NCBI RefSeq assembly: GCF_021650975.2
Contig: NZ_CP091285.1
Span: 124,001 to 188,000, forward strand
Source: Flavobacterium jumunjinense
Lineage (GTDB): Bacteria > Bacteroidota > Bacteroidia > Flavobacteriales > Flavobacteriaceae
Direction: 5' to 3'
Length of the DNA: 64,000 nt
Of this stretch, positions 1 to 9,078 are shown in pieces. The translations under genes and the position numbers were made by a program. The stretch's first letter is position 1, and each line of letters opens with the position of its first letter. The notes under the pieces are model-generated. The model did not search any database and had not been told where the DNA came from. It saw only the letters and a list, made by a program, of their open reading frames with translations.

Positions 1-1
1 T

Positions 2-73
2 TTACAAGAACATTTAGCCTTTAATCCAACACAAATTGGCATTAAAAATCCAATTTTAAACGGATTATTTTAA
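2..73 (+). CDS. C-terminal end of a gene entering from the left edge
   Basis: An open frame enters the window at base 2 and stops with TAA at 71-73, giving 23 residues that end in NPILNGLF. Only this tail is visible and I do not recognise the family. It is followed after about 30 bases by a promoter-like box for the next gene, which fits a gene end here. Another frame cannot be excluded on so little sequence. Confidence 0.4.
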   Translation, partial: LQEHLAFNPTQIGIKNPILNGLF

Positions 74-105
74 AAATTTTAACCTAGAAACCAATTCCTT
101 TACCT

Positions 106-113
106 TATATTTG
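106..113 (+). promoter_or_regulatory. Bacteroidetes-type -7 box (TATATTTG)
   Basis: TATATTTG matches the TAnnTTTG consensus of the Bacteroidetes primary sigma factor and lies 23 bases before the ATG of the EamA transporter gene. No clear TTTG -33 element is seen, so this is a consensus call only. Confidence 0.5.
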
Positions 114-136
114 CGCCCCTTAAAAAAATATGAGAG

Positions 137-1039
137 ATGTCAAAGAATGAATTAATTAAAGGTGTTTTTTTAGTTGGCTTAGGTGCAACTAGTTATGGAA
201 TGCTTGCAACCGTAGTAAAATTAGCCTATAAAAGCCAAGAACAATATACAACAGCTGAAGTTACTACATCACAATTTGTGTATGGAATCTTAGGTATGTT
301 ATTGATCAATTTATATCAAAAATATAAAAACAAAAATCAGGTGGTTAAAGCAAGTTCTAAAAACATTTTTCATTTAATGTTAGCAGGAACTTCATTAGGA
401 ATGACTAGTGTTTTTTATTATTTATGTGTTAAATATATCGATGTTTCTATTGCAATTGTTTTACTAATGCAAACGGTTTGGATAGGTGTTTTAGTAGAAT
501 GGTTTTTAGACAAGAAAGCTCCTTCTAAACAAAAATCGTTAGCTGTTTTGATTGTTCTTATTGGAACTCTTTTGGCTACAAACTTACTTTTTAGCGAAGT
601 AGAGCTTAACTGGATTGGTCTTTTTTGGGGAATGTTAGCTGCAATTTCTTTTACAACAACTATGTTTACAGCTAATAAAATAGCACTTGGAGTTTCTTCT
701 GCACAACGTAGTTTGTATATGCTATTAGGTGGTGGAATCATTGTCTTATTTTTTAGCCTTTATACACAAACAGAAGCTTTCAATTTTTCTATTTTTGGGC
801 AGTTTGGTGTTTTCTTAGCTCTTTTTGGAACTATAATTCCGCCTATTTTAATGAATGCTGGTTTTCCAAAAACAGGACTTGGACTTGGAAGTATCGTTTC
901 TTCTTTAGAGTTACCTGTTTCTGTTTTAATGGCTTATTTTCTTTTAAATGAAACAGTAGTTTTCTCACAATGGTTTGGAATAGTATTAATTATTACTGCT
1001 ATTGTTATTATGAATATTAATTTTAAACGAAAAAAATAG
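137..1039 (+). CDS. EamA/DMT-family inner-membrane transporter
   Basis: The 300-residue product is almost entirely hydrophobic, with about ten predicted membrane helices arranged as two five-helix halves, as in drug/metabolite transporters of the EamA (RhaT/DMT) superfamily. The first helix starts near residue 9 (GVFLVGLGATSYGM), and the end is a short basic tail (NFKRKK), which suits an inner-membrane carrier with a cytoplasmic C-terminus. The length is normal for the family. The substrate cannot be read from sequence; metabolites, amino acids or nucleosides are typical. It stands alone between a partial upstream gene and aqpZ, with its own promoter-like box. Confidence 0.85.
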   Translation: MSKNELIKGVFLVGLGATSYGMLATVVKLAYKSQEQYTTAEVTTSQFVYGILGMLLINLYQKYKNKNQVVKASSKNIFHLMLAGTSLGMTSVFYYLCVKYIDVSIAIVLLMQTVWIGVLVEWFLDKKAPSKQKSLAVLIVLIGTLLATNLLFSEVELNWIGLFWGMLAAISFTTTMFTANKIALGVSSAQRSLYMLLGGGIIVLFFSLYTQTEAFNFSIFGQFGVFLALFGTIIPPILMNAGFPKTGLGLGSIVSSLELPVSVLMAYFLLNETVVFSQWFGIVLIITAIVIMNINFKRKK

Positions 1040-1186
1040 ACACTTAATCGATATTCTGCAAGTATTTTTTTTCAAAATTTATTTTAAAATCTTCATTTTT
1101 CCTACTTTTAAAGTAATCTTTTCTATATAAACGTTTTGTTTTATACAGTAAAGAGAATAAACAATTAAGAACTAAAATTTTAAATC

Positions 1187-1888
1187 ATGAAAAAACTATT
1201 TGCAGAATTTTTTGGAACATTTTGGCTAGTATTTGGAGGTTGTGGTAGTGCTCTTTTGGCAGCAGGAATTCCTGAACTTGGAATTGGATTCACAGGAGTT
1301 TCTCTCGCGTTTGGTTTAACTGTACTTACAATGGCCTATGCTGTAGGGCACATTTCAGGAGGACATTTTAACCCCGCTGTCTCTATAGGCTTATGGATAG
1401 GTGGTCGCTTCCCTGCAAAAGAACTTGCTCCTTATATTGTTTCACAATGCGTTGGTGCAGTAGTAGCCGCTGGAACACTATATCTAATTCTATCAGGAAA
1501 ATCAGGATTTGAAATAGACCCTACTCAAGCTGGTGCTTTTGCTTCTAATGGATATGACTCTTTTTCCCCTCAAGGTTTCTCCATAACTTCTGCTTTTGTT
1601 GCAGAATATGTACTGACATTATTTTTCCTAATTATAATACTAGGAGCTACAGATAAATTAGCTAATGGAAAATTTGCAGGCTTAGCCATTGGTTTAGCAT
1701 TAACATTAATACATTTAATAAGTATTCCAATTACTAATACATCTGTAAATCCTGCACGTTCTTTATCGCAAGCTATTTTTGTTGGTGGAGAGCCCTTAGC
1801 ACAAGTATGGTTGTTTTGGGTTGCTCCAATTTTAGGTGCAATTACAGGCGGACTTATTTATAAAAATTTTCTAGGAGATAATAAATAA
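1187..1888 (+). CDS. aqpZ: Aquaporin Z
   Basis: A 233-residue water channel of the MIP family in the inner membrane. Both pore-lining NPA motifs are present: HFNPAVS (N62-A64) and [10 protein letters not shown] (N188-R191), where the arginine after the second NPA is the selectivity-filter residue. Six membrane helices plus two half-helices fit the length. The stretch around the second NPA is very close to that of classical bacterial AqpZ, and the small residue pattern argues for a water-selective channel and not a glycerol facilitator. The gene is monocistronic: 147 bases separate it from the gene upstream and a hairpin follows it. Confidence 0.93.
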   Translation: MKKLFAEFFGTFWLVFGGCGSALLAAGIPELGIGFTGVSLAFGLTVLTMAYAVGHISGGHFNPAVSIGLWIGGRFPAKELAPYIVSQCVGAVVAAGTLYLILSGKSGFEIDPTQAGAFASNGYDSFSPQGFSITSAFVAEYVLTLFFLIIILGATDKLANGKFAGLAIGLALTLIHLISIPITNTSVNPARSLSQAIFVGGEPLAQVWLFWVAPILGAITGGLIYKNFLGDNK

Positions 1889-1910
1889 CATCTATATTTT
1901 CATATATTTG

Positions 1911-1942
1911 AAGAGCAATGCACTTAATGTATTGCTCTTTCA
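1911..1942 (+). terminator. Terminator after aqpZ
   Basis: A stem of twelve pairs (AAGAGCAATGCA with TGTATTGCTCTT, one G-T pair) closes a five-base loop and is followed by a short T-containing stretch. It lies 22 bases after the aqpZ stop and just before the AlkB-like gene. Confidence 0.65.
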
Positions 1943-1954
1943 TGTTTATACAAT

Positions 1955-2557
1955 ATGCTAGACTTATTTCCAAACGAAAAAATCACACTTAAGCTACCCG
2001 ATGCTACTTTCGAGTATTATCCAAATTTCTTTACTAAAGAAAAAGCCGATTTACTTTTTAAAAAACTTCTGATTGAAACGCCATGGCAACAAGACACAAT
2101 CACTATATATGGTAAAACGCACTTACAACCTAGATTAACCGCACTATATGGTAATGAAGGAAAACCTTATTCATATTCGAATATTGTTATGCATCCTCAT
2201 CATTGGAACGCTACGTTAATGCATATTAAAAATGAAATAGAAAATGTTATTCAGGTAAACTTTACAACAGTATTACTAAATTTATATAGGAATGAAAAAG
2301 ACAGCAATGGTTGGCATGCAGATGATGAAAAGGAATTAGGTAAAGACCCTATAATTGCTTCATTAAGCTTAGGAGAAAACAGAACGTTTCAGCTAAAACA
2401 TAATAAAAAGAAAGACGCAAAGCAAAATCTAGTTTTAAATCATGGTAGCTTGTTATTGATGAAAGAAGGTAGTCAAACCTACTACAAACACCAATTACCA
2501 AAAGCTTCTTCCTCTAAAAAAGATAGAATAAATTTAACATTTAGAACGATCATTTAA
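1955..2557 (+). CDS. alkB: AlkB-like 2-oxoglutarate/Fe(II) dioxygenase
   Basis: The 200-residue product has the features of the AlkB family, which repairs alkylated DNA or RNA bases by oxidative demethylation in the cytoplasm. The iron ligands are visible as H121-A-D123 in NGWHADDE and H179 in YYKHQLPK, and R191 in RINLTFR is the expected 2-oxoglutarate-binding arginine. The stretch LLNLYRN before the HxD motif is also typical. Length and pattern fit the short ALKBH2/3-like bacterial group found in Bacteroidetes more than E. coli AlkB. No Ada-like regulator lies nearby. The preceding hairpin ends only 13 bases before the start, so the promoter must overlap it or lie before it. Confidence 0.88.
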   Translation: MLDLFPNEKITLKLPDATFEYYPNFFTKEKADLLFKKLLIETPWQQDTITIYGKTHLQPRLTALYGNEGKPYSYSNIVMHPHHWNATLMHIKNEIENVIQVNFTTVLLNLYRNEKDSNGWHADDEKELGKDPIIASLSLGENRTFQLKHNKKKDAKQNLVLNHGSLLLMKEGSQTYYKHQLPKASSSKKDRINLTFRTII

Positions 2558-2695
2558 AACACAAAAAAAAGACATTCAACACATAAGCATAATTAACAAA
2601 TTGTAAAAAAAAGATATATTTTGCATTTTTTAATATTTTTTTAGTAATATTGAAGTGTATAACATTAATTAAAAAATAGATTAATTTTTCATGTA

Positions 2696-2977
2696 ATGAA
2701 AAAAAATAAAGTATCAGAATTAGACAGTAAGACAATTGAAAGAATTGTTAGTATGGCACAAGAGGAAAAAAAACCTTTTGAAGTGTTAAAAGAAGAATTC
2801 GGAATCATCGAAAAAGATGTAACTGAATTAATGAAGAAAAAATTATCTAAAGATAATTTTGAAATTTGGAAGAAAAAAGCAGTTGCAAGTAAGCCAAAGC
2901 CGAAACCTTTAAAATTTGATCCTTTACAAGACGACGATTTAGACAGCAAATATTACTTTAAAAATAAATTTGACTAA
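2696..2977 (+). CDS. DUF2805 / TIGR03643-family small protein
   Basis: A 93-residue, strongly basic cytoplasmic protein. The core (residues 8-66) has the pattern IERIVSMAQEEKKPFE ... IIEKDVTELMKKKL ... NFEIWKKK, which I recognise as the DUF2805/TIGR03643 family, a small helical domain with HTH-like character. No biochemical function is established. The linker VASKPKPKPLKF leads to an acidic tail. A strong hairpin follows the gene, so it is probably monocistronic. Confidence 0.8.
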   Translation: MKKNKVSELDSKTIERIVSMAQEEKKPFEVLKEEFGIIEKDVTELMKKKLSKDNFEIWKKKAVASKPKPKPLKFDPLQDDDLDSKYYFKNKFD

Positions 2978-2984
2978 AATTCTC

Positions 2985-3015
2985 AAACCTCCATTTATTG
3001 GAGGTTTTTTTTTTC
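2985..3015 (+). terminator. Rho-independent terminator
   Basis: The stem AAACCTCC / GGAGGTTT closes a seven-base loop and is followed by a run of T. It lies eight bases after the stop of the DUF2805 gene. Confidence 0.9.
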
Positions 3016-3071
3016 ATACTGTAACAAAAAAAACAAATTTGCGTCCAATGTAAATATCAATAAAGATTAAA

Positions 3072-4931
3072 ATGAAAAAAATATTTTTAACACTTGCAGT
3101 TGCAAGTTTTATTTGGAGTTGTAAAACTGGTCCTTCTAGTTCTAAAAAAGATGAAGTTGATGTTTTAATAGATTTAGTAAATGTAAAAGACGATAAAGTA
3201 ATGGTAACCATTGCAACACCTACTTTTACTACCGAAACAACAACTTTCAATATACCAAAAACTGTTCCAGGAACTTATTCTGAAGACAATTATGGTAAGT
3301 TTATTGAAAACGTTCAAGCCTTTGACGCTAATGGAAACGGATTAACAATTACAAAATTAACAGAGAACACTTATAAAATTAGCGAAGCAACTAAATTATC
3401 AAAAGTTACTTATTTAGTAAATGATTCTTTCGACACTGAAAAAGGTGGTGGATTTGGTCAAAGTGAAGATGTTTTCTCTCCAGCAGGAACCAATATTAAA
3501 GCAGGTGAAAACTTCATGCTAAACACACATGGTTTCGTTGGTTATTTCGAAGGAAAAGAATTGAGTCCATACAAATTAACAATTACTCATCCTGCTACTT
3601 TACAAGGTGTTTCTGCTTTAGTAGACACTGATGATAGTTCTGATAAAGACGTTTTTATTTCTAAAAGATATGCAGAATTAGTAGACATGCCTTTAATGTA
3701 TTCTAAACCAGACATTACTACTTTTATGGTAGATGACATGGAAATTATCATTAGTGTATATTCTCCAACTGGTAAATATACCGCTGCTGACATCACTCCT
3801 AATATGGAAACAATGATGAATGCTCAAAAGCGTTTCCTTGGACCAATTAATTCTACTAAAAAATATGCCATTCTTTTATATCTTTCAGAAGCTAACGAAG
3901 TTGATGCAAAAGGATTTGGAGCTTTAGAACATACTACATCTACAACTGTAGTTATGCCAGAAGGAATGGAATTAGAGCAACTACAAGAACAATTAAAAGA
4001 TGTCGTTTCGCATGAATTTTTCCATATCGTTACACCTTTAAGTGTTCACTCTAATGAAATTCATTATTTTGATTTTATAAACCCCAAAATGTCTGAACAT
4101 TTATGGATGTATGAAGGAGTTACTGAATACTTTGCAAATCTTTTCCAAGTAAATCAAGGCTTGATTGATGAAGCTGAATTCTATGAAAGAATGTCACAAA
4201 AGATTCAACAATCTAAAATGATGAACGATAAGATGAGTTTTACTAAAATGAGTAAAAACGTTCTTAAAGCACCATACAAAGATCAATATGTTAATGTATA
4301 TCAAAAAGGCGCATTAATAGCCATGTGTATGGACATTATTATTAGAGAGAACAGTAATGGTGAAAAAGGAATTTTAAACCTTATGCAAGATTTATCAAAA
4401 GAATACGGCAGTAAAAAACCATTTAAAGATGAAGAATTATTTGCTAAAATAACATCACTTACATATCCTGCAGTTGGAGCATTCTTAAACAAATATGTAG
4501 CTGGAGAAACTCCAATTCCATACGAAGAGTTCTTTGAAAAAATGGGCGTTACAAAAACTACTATTGAAGTGCCTGGTAATGCATTCTTAAAAGACATGCA
4601 AGTACCATACATTAGTGTTGATCCAGGAACAAGAGAAATCTTTTTCTTACCGAGTATTGAACCAAATGATTTCATGACAAATCTAGGTATTCAAGGTGAT
4701 GACAGATTATTATATGTTAACGATATTGAAGCAAATCTACAAAATATAGAAAACATTATTGTTTCATCTTTTAGCTGGAAAGATGGCGACCCAGTTACAG
4801 TTAAAATCAAAAGAGACGGTAAAGAGCAAGAATTAAAAGGTACTGTAAAATTACCTAAAGAAAATAGAGAAGGATACCAATCTACAGATGAAAACAAAAA
4901 AACGGTTAGAGAAGGCTGGCTAAAAGGCTAA
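3072..4931 (+). CDS. M61-family metallopeptidase lipoprotein with PDZ domain
   Basis: A 619-residue predicted lipoprotein: a signal peptide ends at a lipobox-like FIWSC with the acyl cysteine at residue 17. The zinc-binding motif HEFFH is at residues 314-318, and the third ligand is probably E348 in YEGVTEYFAN, the arrangement of glycyl-aminopeptidase-like M61 enzymes. The N-terminal half fits the beta-sandwich of M61 proteins, and the last 100 residues (GIQGDDRLLYVNDIEA onward) look like a PDZ domain. It should act in the periplasm or on the cell surface on peptides; its substrate is unknown. Terminators lie on both sides, so it is monocistronic. Confidence 0.9.
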   Translation: MKKIFLTLAVASFIWSCKTGPSSSKKDEVDVLIDLVNVKDDKVMVTIATPTFTTETTTFNIPKTVPGTYSEDNYGKFIENVQAFDANGNGLTITKLTENTYKISEATKLSKVTYLVNDSFDTEKGGGFGQSEDVFSPAGTNIKAGENFMLNTHGFVGYFEGKELSPYKLTITHPATLQGVSALVDTDDSSDKDVFISKRYAELVDMPLMYSKPDITTFMVDDMEIIISVYSPTGKYTAADITPNMETMMNAQKRFLGPINSTKKYAILLYLSEANEVDAKGFGALEHTTSTTVVMPEGMELEQLQEQLKDVVSHEFFHIVTPLSVHSNEIHYFDFINPKMSEHLWMYEGVTEYFANLFQVNQGLIDEAEFYERMSQKIQQSKMMNDKMSFTKMSKNVLKAPYKDQYVNVYQKGALIAMCMDIIIRENSNGEKGILNLMQDLSKEYGSKKPFKDEELFAKITSLTYPAVGAFLNKYVAGETPIPYEEFFEKMGVTKTTIEVPGNAFLKDMQVPYISVDPGTREIFFLPSIEPNDFMTNLGIQGDDRLLYVNDIEANLQNIENIIVSSFSWKDGDPVTVKIKRDGKEQELKGTVKLPKENREGYQSTDENKKTVREGWLKG

Positions 4932-4951
4932 TACTACCTAACAATATATTT

Positions 4952-4990
4952 AATCCTCAAAGCACATTGCTGTTTTGAGGATTTTTTTTA
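4952..4990 (+). terminator. Rho-independent terminator after the M61 gene
   Basis: The stem AATCCTCAAA / TTTTGAGGATT closes an eleven-base loop and is followed by eight T. A TTG at 4975 inside this hairpin opens the next reading frame but cannot be its real start. Confidence 0.88.
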
Positions 4991-5016
4991 TTATTTTGCG
5001 TGCAAATAAAAAAAAC

Positions 5017-6318
5017 ATGCACAATCCTCCTTTTTTTACAGATGACACTATTGTCTTTGGATTATTAATGCTTCTTTTAGGAATCGTTTTTTACACATCC
5101 TCTTCAGAAGATAAAGCATTAAAAAAATTCTATAGTGTAGTCCCTGCACTTTTAATGTGTTATTTACTTCCTGCAATATTTAGCTCCTTTCATATTATTG
5201 CTCCAAAATGGGAAGAGATTTCTTCAACAGGAGAAATTATTAATAAGGAATCTAAAATTTATTTTATTGCAAGTAGGTACTTACTACCTGCTGCATTAGT
5301 TTTAATGACACTAAGTATCGATTTAAAAGCATTACTCAACTTAGGCTACAAAGCGATATTTGTTTTCTTAGCAGGAACTGTAGGAATAATTATTGGTGGA
5401 CCAATAGCTATTTTAATTGTATCTCTATTTTCTCCAGAAACCGTAGGTGGAAATGATTTTGATGCCGTATGGAGAGGTTTATCTACCATTGCAGGAAGTT
5501 GGATTGGTGGAGGAGCAAATCAAGCCGCAATGTTAGAAATTTTTAAATACAATCAATCTAAGTATGGAGCAATGGTATTAGTAGACATAGTTGTAGCTAA
5601 TATTGGAATGGCTGCTTTATTATATGGAATTGGCAAAAAAGAAAGAATAAACAAATGGTTAAAAGCAGACAATTCAGCTATTCAAAAACTACAAGACAAA
5701 GTATCTAACTATCAAGAAAGTGTTAAAAGAAATCCATCGTTATCCGACTATATGGTTCTCATCGCTATCGCATTCACTTCTGTTGGATTATCGCATTGGG
5801 GATCGCAAATAGCATCCGAATTCTGTAAAAACACTTTTGAGTCAGTAAATAACCCAAAAAGTTTTTTTTCAACATTTGGAGGAACATTTTTCTGGATGAT
5901 AACCATAGCTACAATTATTGGAATTATATTATCGAACACTAAACTTAAAACCTACGAAGGAGCTGGAGCAAGTAAAATAGGTAGTATTTTTATCTATATA
6001 CTTGTAGCCTCAATTGGAATGAAAATGGACTTATCTGCTGTTTTTGACAACCCAGGATTAATTGTTGTAGGAATTATTTGGATGTTAATTCATTTTATCA
6101 TCATATTTGCGTTTGCAAAATTAATTAAAGCGCCCTACTTCTTTATAGCGGTAGGTAGCCAAGCTAATGTTGGAGGAGCTGCTTCTGCACCAGTTGTTGC
6201 CGCAGCATTTCACCCTTCTTTAGCAAGCGTTGGAGTACTTTTAGCTATATTTGGATATATTGCTGGAACATACGGAGCTATACTTTGCGCCTTTTTAATG
6301 GAAACTGTTTCACCTTAA
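5017..6318 (+). CDS. DUF819-family membrane protein
   Basis: From the ATG at 5017 the product has 433 residues and about ten to twelve membrane helices, matching the DUF819 (YjcL-like) family. Recognisable parts are LSIDLKALLNLGYKAIF, the glycine-rich stretch IAGSWIGGGANQAAM and SQANVGGAASAPVVAAAF; the paired glycine-rich re-entrant-like segments suggest a secondary transporter. The substrate is unknown. The frame is open back to a TTG at 4975, but that codon lies inside the preceding terminator, so the ATG at 5017 is the likely start. The next gene begins 30 bases downstream and may share the transcript. Confidence 0.87.
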   Translation: MHNPPFFTDDTIVFGLLMLLLGIVFYTSSSEDKALKKFYSVVPALLMCYLLPAIFSSFHIIAPKWEEISSTGEIINKESKIYFIASRYLLPAALVLMTLSIDLKALLNLGYKAIFVFLAGTVGIIIGGPIAILIVSLFSPETVGGNDFDAVWRGLSTIAGSWIGGGANQAAMLEIFKYNQSKYGAMVLVDIVVANIGMAALLYGIGKKERINKWLKADNSAIQKLQDKVSNYQESVKRNPSLSDYMVLIAIAFTSVGLSHWGSQIASEFCKNTFESVNNPKSFFSTFGGTFFWMITIATIIGIILSNTKLKTYEGAGASKIGSIFIYILVASIGMKMDLSAVFDNPGLIVVGIIWMLIHFIIIFAFAKLIKAPYFFIAVGSQANVGGAASAPVVAAAFHPSLASVGVLLAIFGYIAGTYGAILCAFLMETVSP

Positions 6319-6348
6319 TAAAAAAATAAATTAACACCAATATATACA

Positions 6349-7065
6349 ATGAAAAAATTATTGCTTTTAGGAGTTGGACTATTAACTTTAATCGCTTGTG
6401 ATAAAAAAGAAACTCCAGAAGGAAGTTTACACTTAACTGGAAATATTAAAGGTCTTAGTCAAGGGAAATTATACATTCAAAAAATAAAAGATACTTCTTT
6501 TGTCATTTTAGATAGTATATTATTTAAAGGTGATTCTCATTTTGAAAGTACAATTAAATTAAAGAGTCCAGAAGTCTTGTTTTTATTTTTAAACAGAGGT
6601 CAAACAAACTCAATAGATAATAATTTATCCTTTTTTGCTGAGCCTGGAGAAATGAATATAGAAACCAATCTTAAAGAATTCTATGCTTCTGCAAAAATTA
6701 CTGGATCTAAAAACCATGAGCTATTAACTGAGTTTAATACTTTTAAAACAAAATTTAACGAAAAGAATTTAGAGTTAATTGAAAAAAGAATCAAAACTGG
6801 AGAAAAATTAACCCAAGAAACAACAGATAGTATCAATAACGAATACCAAAAATTATTGACAAGAAAATATCGTTACACAGCTAATTTCGCTGCTACACAT
6901 GGAGATTATGAAGTTGCTCCTTATTTAGCATTATCAGAAATTGGAGATATTAATATTGCTTTTCTAGACACTATCACAAAAAAAATGTCTCCGAAAATAG
7001 CAAAATCAAAATACGGAAGACTACTTAGAAAGCATATAAAAGAAAGAAAGAAAAACGAAAAATAA
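6349..7065 (+). CDS. DUF4369-containing lipoprotein
   Basis: The 238-residue product begins with a lipoprotein signal peptide ending in LTLIAC (acyl Cys17). Residues 25-125 match the DUF4369 domain (LHLTGNIKGLSQGKLYIQK), which in Bacteroidetes usually precedes a thioredoxin-like AhpC/TSA domain. Here no CxxC thioredoxin domain follows; the rest is a helical, lysine-rich tail. The role is unknown, probably at the inner face of the outer membrane or on the surface. The sequence after the acyl cysteine (DKKE) mixes lysine and acidic residues, as in surface-export signals of Bacteroidetes lipoproteins. It may be co-transcribed with the DUF819 gene. Confidence 0.82.
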   Translation: MKKLLLLGVGLLTLIACDKKETPEGSLHLTGNIKGLSQGKLYIQKIKDTSFVILDSILFKGDSHFESTIKLKSPEVLFLFLNRGQTNSIDNNLSFFAEPGEMNIETNLKEFYASAKITGSKNHELLTEFNTFKTKFNEKNLELIEKRIKTGEKLTQETTDSINNEYQKLLTRKYRYTANFAATHGDYEVAPYLALSEIGDINIAFLDTITKKMSPKIAKSKYGRLLRKHIKERKKNEK

Positions 7066-7091
7066 TCTTTTCTTTTCAAAAAACACTCAGA

Positions 7092-7124
7092 AAAAGGCAA
7101 ATGAACAATCATTTGCCTTTTTTG
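7092..7124 (+). terminator. Rho-independent terminator
   Basis: A perfect fourteen-pair stem (AAAAAGGCAAATGA / TCATTTGCCTTTTT) with loop ACAA and flanking A and T runs lies 26 bases after the lipoprotein gene. Confidence 0.92.
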
Positions 7125-7155
7125 TGTTTTAATAATTTTTAACCAAATAAATAAT

Positions 7156-7163
7156 TACATTTG
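7156..7163 (+). promoter_or_regulatory. Bacteroidetes-type -7 box (TACATTTG)
   Basis: TACATTTG fits TAnnTTTG and lies 47 bases before the start of the next lipoprotein gene, just past the terminator of the previous unit. Confidence 0.5.
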
Positions 7164-7210
7164 ATAAAACTATAAATCAACTGGTTACACATTTTTCTAA
7201 AATCTAAAAC

Positions 7211-8455
7211 ATGACAAAAACATTACTTGCTCTACTTATACTTAGCGCAATAGGTTGTAAAAAAGAATCTAAGACAGAAGTCAGCCCAACAACGGAAACA
7301 CCAATAGCAAATTTCTTTCCTTTCAAACACAATTTAAACGACTTTAAACTATCTAAATCCGAAATCCCTGGAGAAGGTGATTGCTGGGGAGAAACAAACG
7401 AATACACAAAGGATAACGTAAAAATAATTTCTGAAACAATTCAATGCTCAGAATACAGTCAAAATATTTTCCATTATTTATTAAATAAGGATAGCCTAAA
7501 TATTGTTCATCACATTATGTATGAATCTTCTTTCGATGAAAAAACGAGTCAGCCAATCACAATTGCAAGTGAACTTGTTTATGACTTTACAATGAATCCT
7601 GCTATTTTATTTAAAAAAACAGACACACTCTCCAAAAGAGATATTAAACTATCTAAAAAAGAACTAATTTCAGAAGAACTAACAGATACAAACAAAAAGT
7701 ATTCTGAATTATTGTCTCAAATTCAAACATCCAAAGAAATAACATCTTCAGAAAACACCGAAATAGCTACTACATTTACTTTATCACAAAAAAACACTAT
7801 TGAAAACGAATCTGGAGCTCCAAGTACAGAGATTTTCGTTACTCCTTCAAATTCTGAAAAACCTATTTTCATTGTAAAAGATTACAATTTAATGCCAATC
7901 GACGACAATAGCCGTTCGAATTATAACATTCCAAATAGCTCAAAATTTGCTTTTCAATCTTGGTTTGCAGGAGGTGGAGCATTATATTATGGTGTTTTAG
8001 AAAATAAAAACTTAAAAATATTTAAAAAATTCATTGACGAAGGCCAATCGGAAAATTCAAATTTCAAACTACTTAAAGAGATTCCTTTTACTGAAACTAA
8101 TTCAACTATACCAGATCATTATATTTGCTATAATGGTGATTCGAATAAAAACCTACAGATTATGATTTCATTTCAAAATGAAAAAGCACTAACTGTAAAA
8201 TATAAAGACCAAAAAGACTCGATAAAACTTGAATTTGAAAACGAATCATACAACAATAATACCTCTGCTCCAACAACAATTTCAAATTATAAAGAAATTA
8301 TCGACAACAAGGTTACTGGGAAATACAAACTTACACATTCAGGAATTTGGGATTATGTTATTTACACAAGAAGTAAGGATGGAAAAACATTCAATTTCAC
8401 CATTAACCATGAAACACTTACTGGTGAAGGTTATTCAAAATCACCTTGCTTTTAA
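7211..8455 (+). CDS. Hypothetical lipoprotein
   Basis: A 414-residue predicted lipoprotein. The signal peptide ends in LILSAIGC with the acyl cysteine at residue 16, followed by KKESK. The mature protein is rich in Ser, Thr, Asn, Lys and beta-forming residues and ends in GEGYSKSPCF, with a cysteine two residues from the end. I do not recognise a domain. The next gene, also for an exported protein, starts 35 bases downstream, so the two are probably one operon. Envelope location is supported by the lipobox; the function is open. Confidence 0.75.
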   Translation: MTKTLLALLILSAIGCKKESKTEVSPTTETPIANFFPFKHNLNDFKLSKSEIPGEGDCWGETNEYTKDNVKIISETIQCSEYSQNIFHYLLNKDSLNIVHHIMYESSFDEKTSQPITIASELVYDFTMNPAILFKKTDTLSKRDIKLSKKELISEELTDTNKKYSELLSQIQTSKEITSSENTEIATTFTLSQKNTIENESGAPSTEIFVTPSNSEKPIFIVKDYNLMPIDDNSRSNYNIPNSSKFAFQSWFAGGGALYYGVLENKNLKIFKKFIDEGQSENSNFKLLKEIPFTETNSTIPDHYICYNGDSNKNLQIMISFQNEKALTVKYKDQKDSIKLEFENESYNNNTSAPTTISNYKEIIDNKVTGKYKLTHSGIWDYVIYTRSKDGKTFNFTINHETLTGEGYSKSPCF

Positions 8456-8490
8456 TCGATTAAAAACACTTAAAACGTAAACAAAACTAA

Positions 8491-9027
8491 ATGCTTAAAC
8501 ACTTCTTTATCATTCTATTTTTAAGCTCTATTTCTTATTCTCAAGACTACAGACTCATTAACAAAGCCGAAAAACTTTTAAATAGCAACACACCTAATTT
8601 TAAGAAAATAGATAATTTATTAAAACGAGCATCAAAATCTGATTACGGTTTCTGTGCGAATGCAAAAAATATTGCATTAAGCGAAATAGAATATTTAAAA
8701 GCTAGAAAACATTTCATTAAAACGGAATACAGCAAATCTTTATCCATTTTAGAATCAAATACTGTTTGGTCTAAAGCTAACTGCTCTGACTCTTTAAAAG
8801 TGCTATGTTTATTTAAAATACACGGAAAAGAAACAATTCGAAATTTAATTTTAGAACACAAAAACAAATTAACTTCTTCTTGTGCTAGTAAAAACTACAA
8901 TACAATATGTTTACAACTACAAACAATCGATTATATATTTTGCTTTCATGATCAAAACAATGGATTTTCAAAAAAAGATGAAACTATTTTAAAGACTATT
9001 GAATATACCAATTTTTATACTTCTTAA
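8491..9027 (+). CDS. Hypothetical secreted protein, 3' end displaced by IS110 insertion
   Basis: The product as it stands has 178 residues: a signal peptide (MLKHFFIILFLSSISYSQ) and a mature helical part with six or more cysteines (SDYGFCANAK, SKANCSDS, SSCASK). I do not recognise the family. The last codons (ACT TCT TAA) lie at the left edge of the IS110 element. Removing 1,300 bases between the two copies of TTCTT (9021-9025 and 10321-10325) continues the same frame for 12 more codons (LLFEDETNIEID) to a TAA at 10361-10363, followed 17 bases later by a terminator. The original protein was therefore probably 190 residues, and the present one is slightly truncated. Confidence 0.7.
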   Translation: MLKHFFIILFLSSISYSQDYRLINKAEKLLNSNTPNFKKIDNLLKRASKSDYGFCANAKNIALSEIEYLKARKHFIKTEYSKSLSILESNTVWSKANCSDSLKVLCLFKIHGKETIRNLILEHKNKLTSSCASKNYNTICLQLQTIDYIFCFHDQNNGFSKKDETILKTIEYTNFYTS

Positions 9028-9078
9028 GTTTACATTTTAAATAAAACACTAAATTAAGAAATATAAATCAGAAAGAAC

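Noticed and set aside
2550..2949. Two minus-strand frames opposite the DUF2805 gene
   Set aside because: They are complements of a recognised coding region and AT-rich spacer, with no domain or start context.
4975..5016. TTG start for the DUF819 protein
   Set aside because: It lies inside the terminator of the previous gene; the ATG at 5017 is the first start after it.
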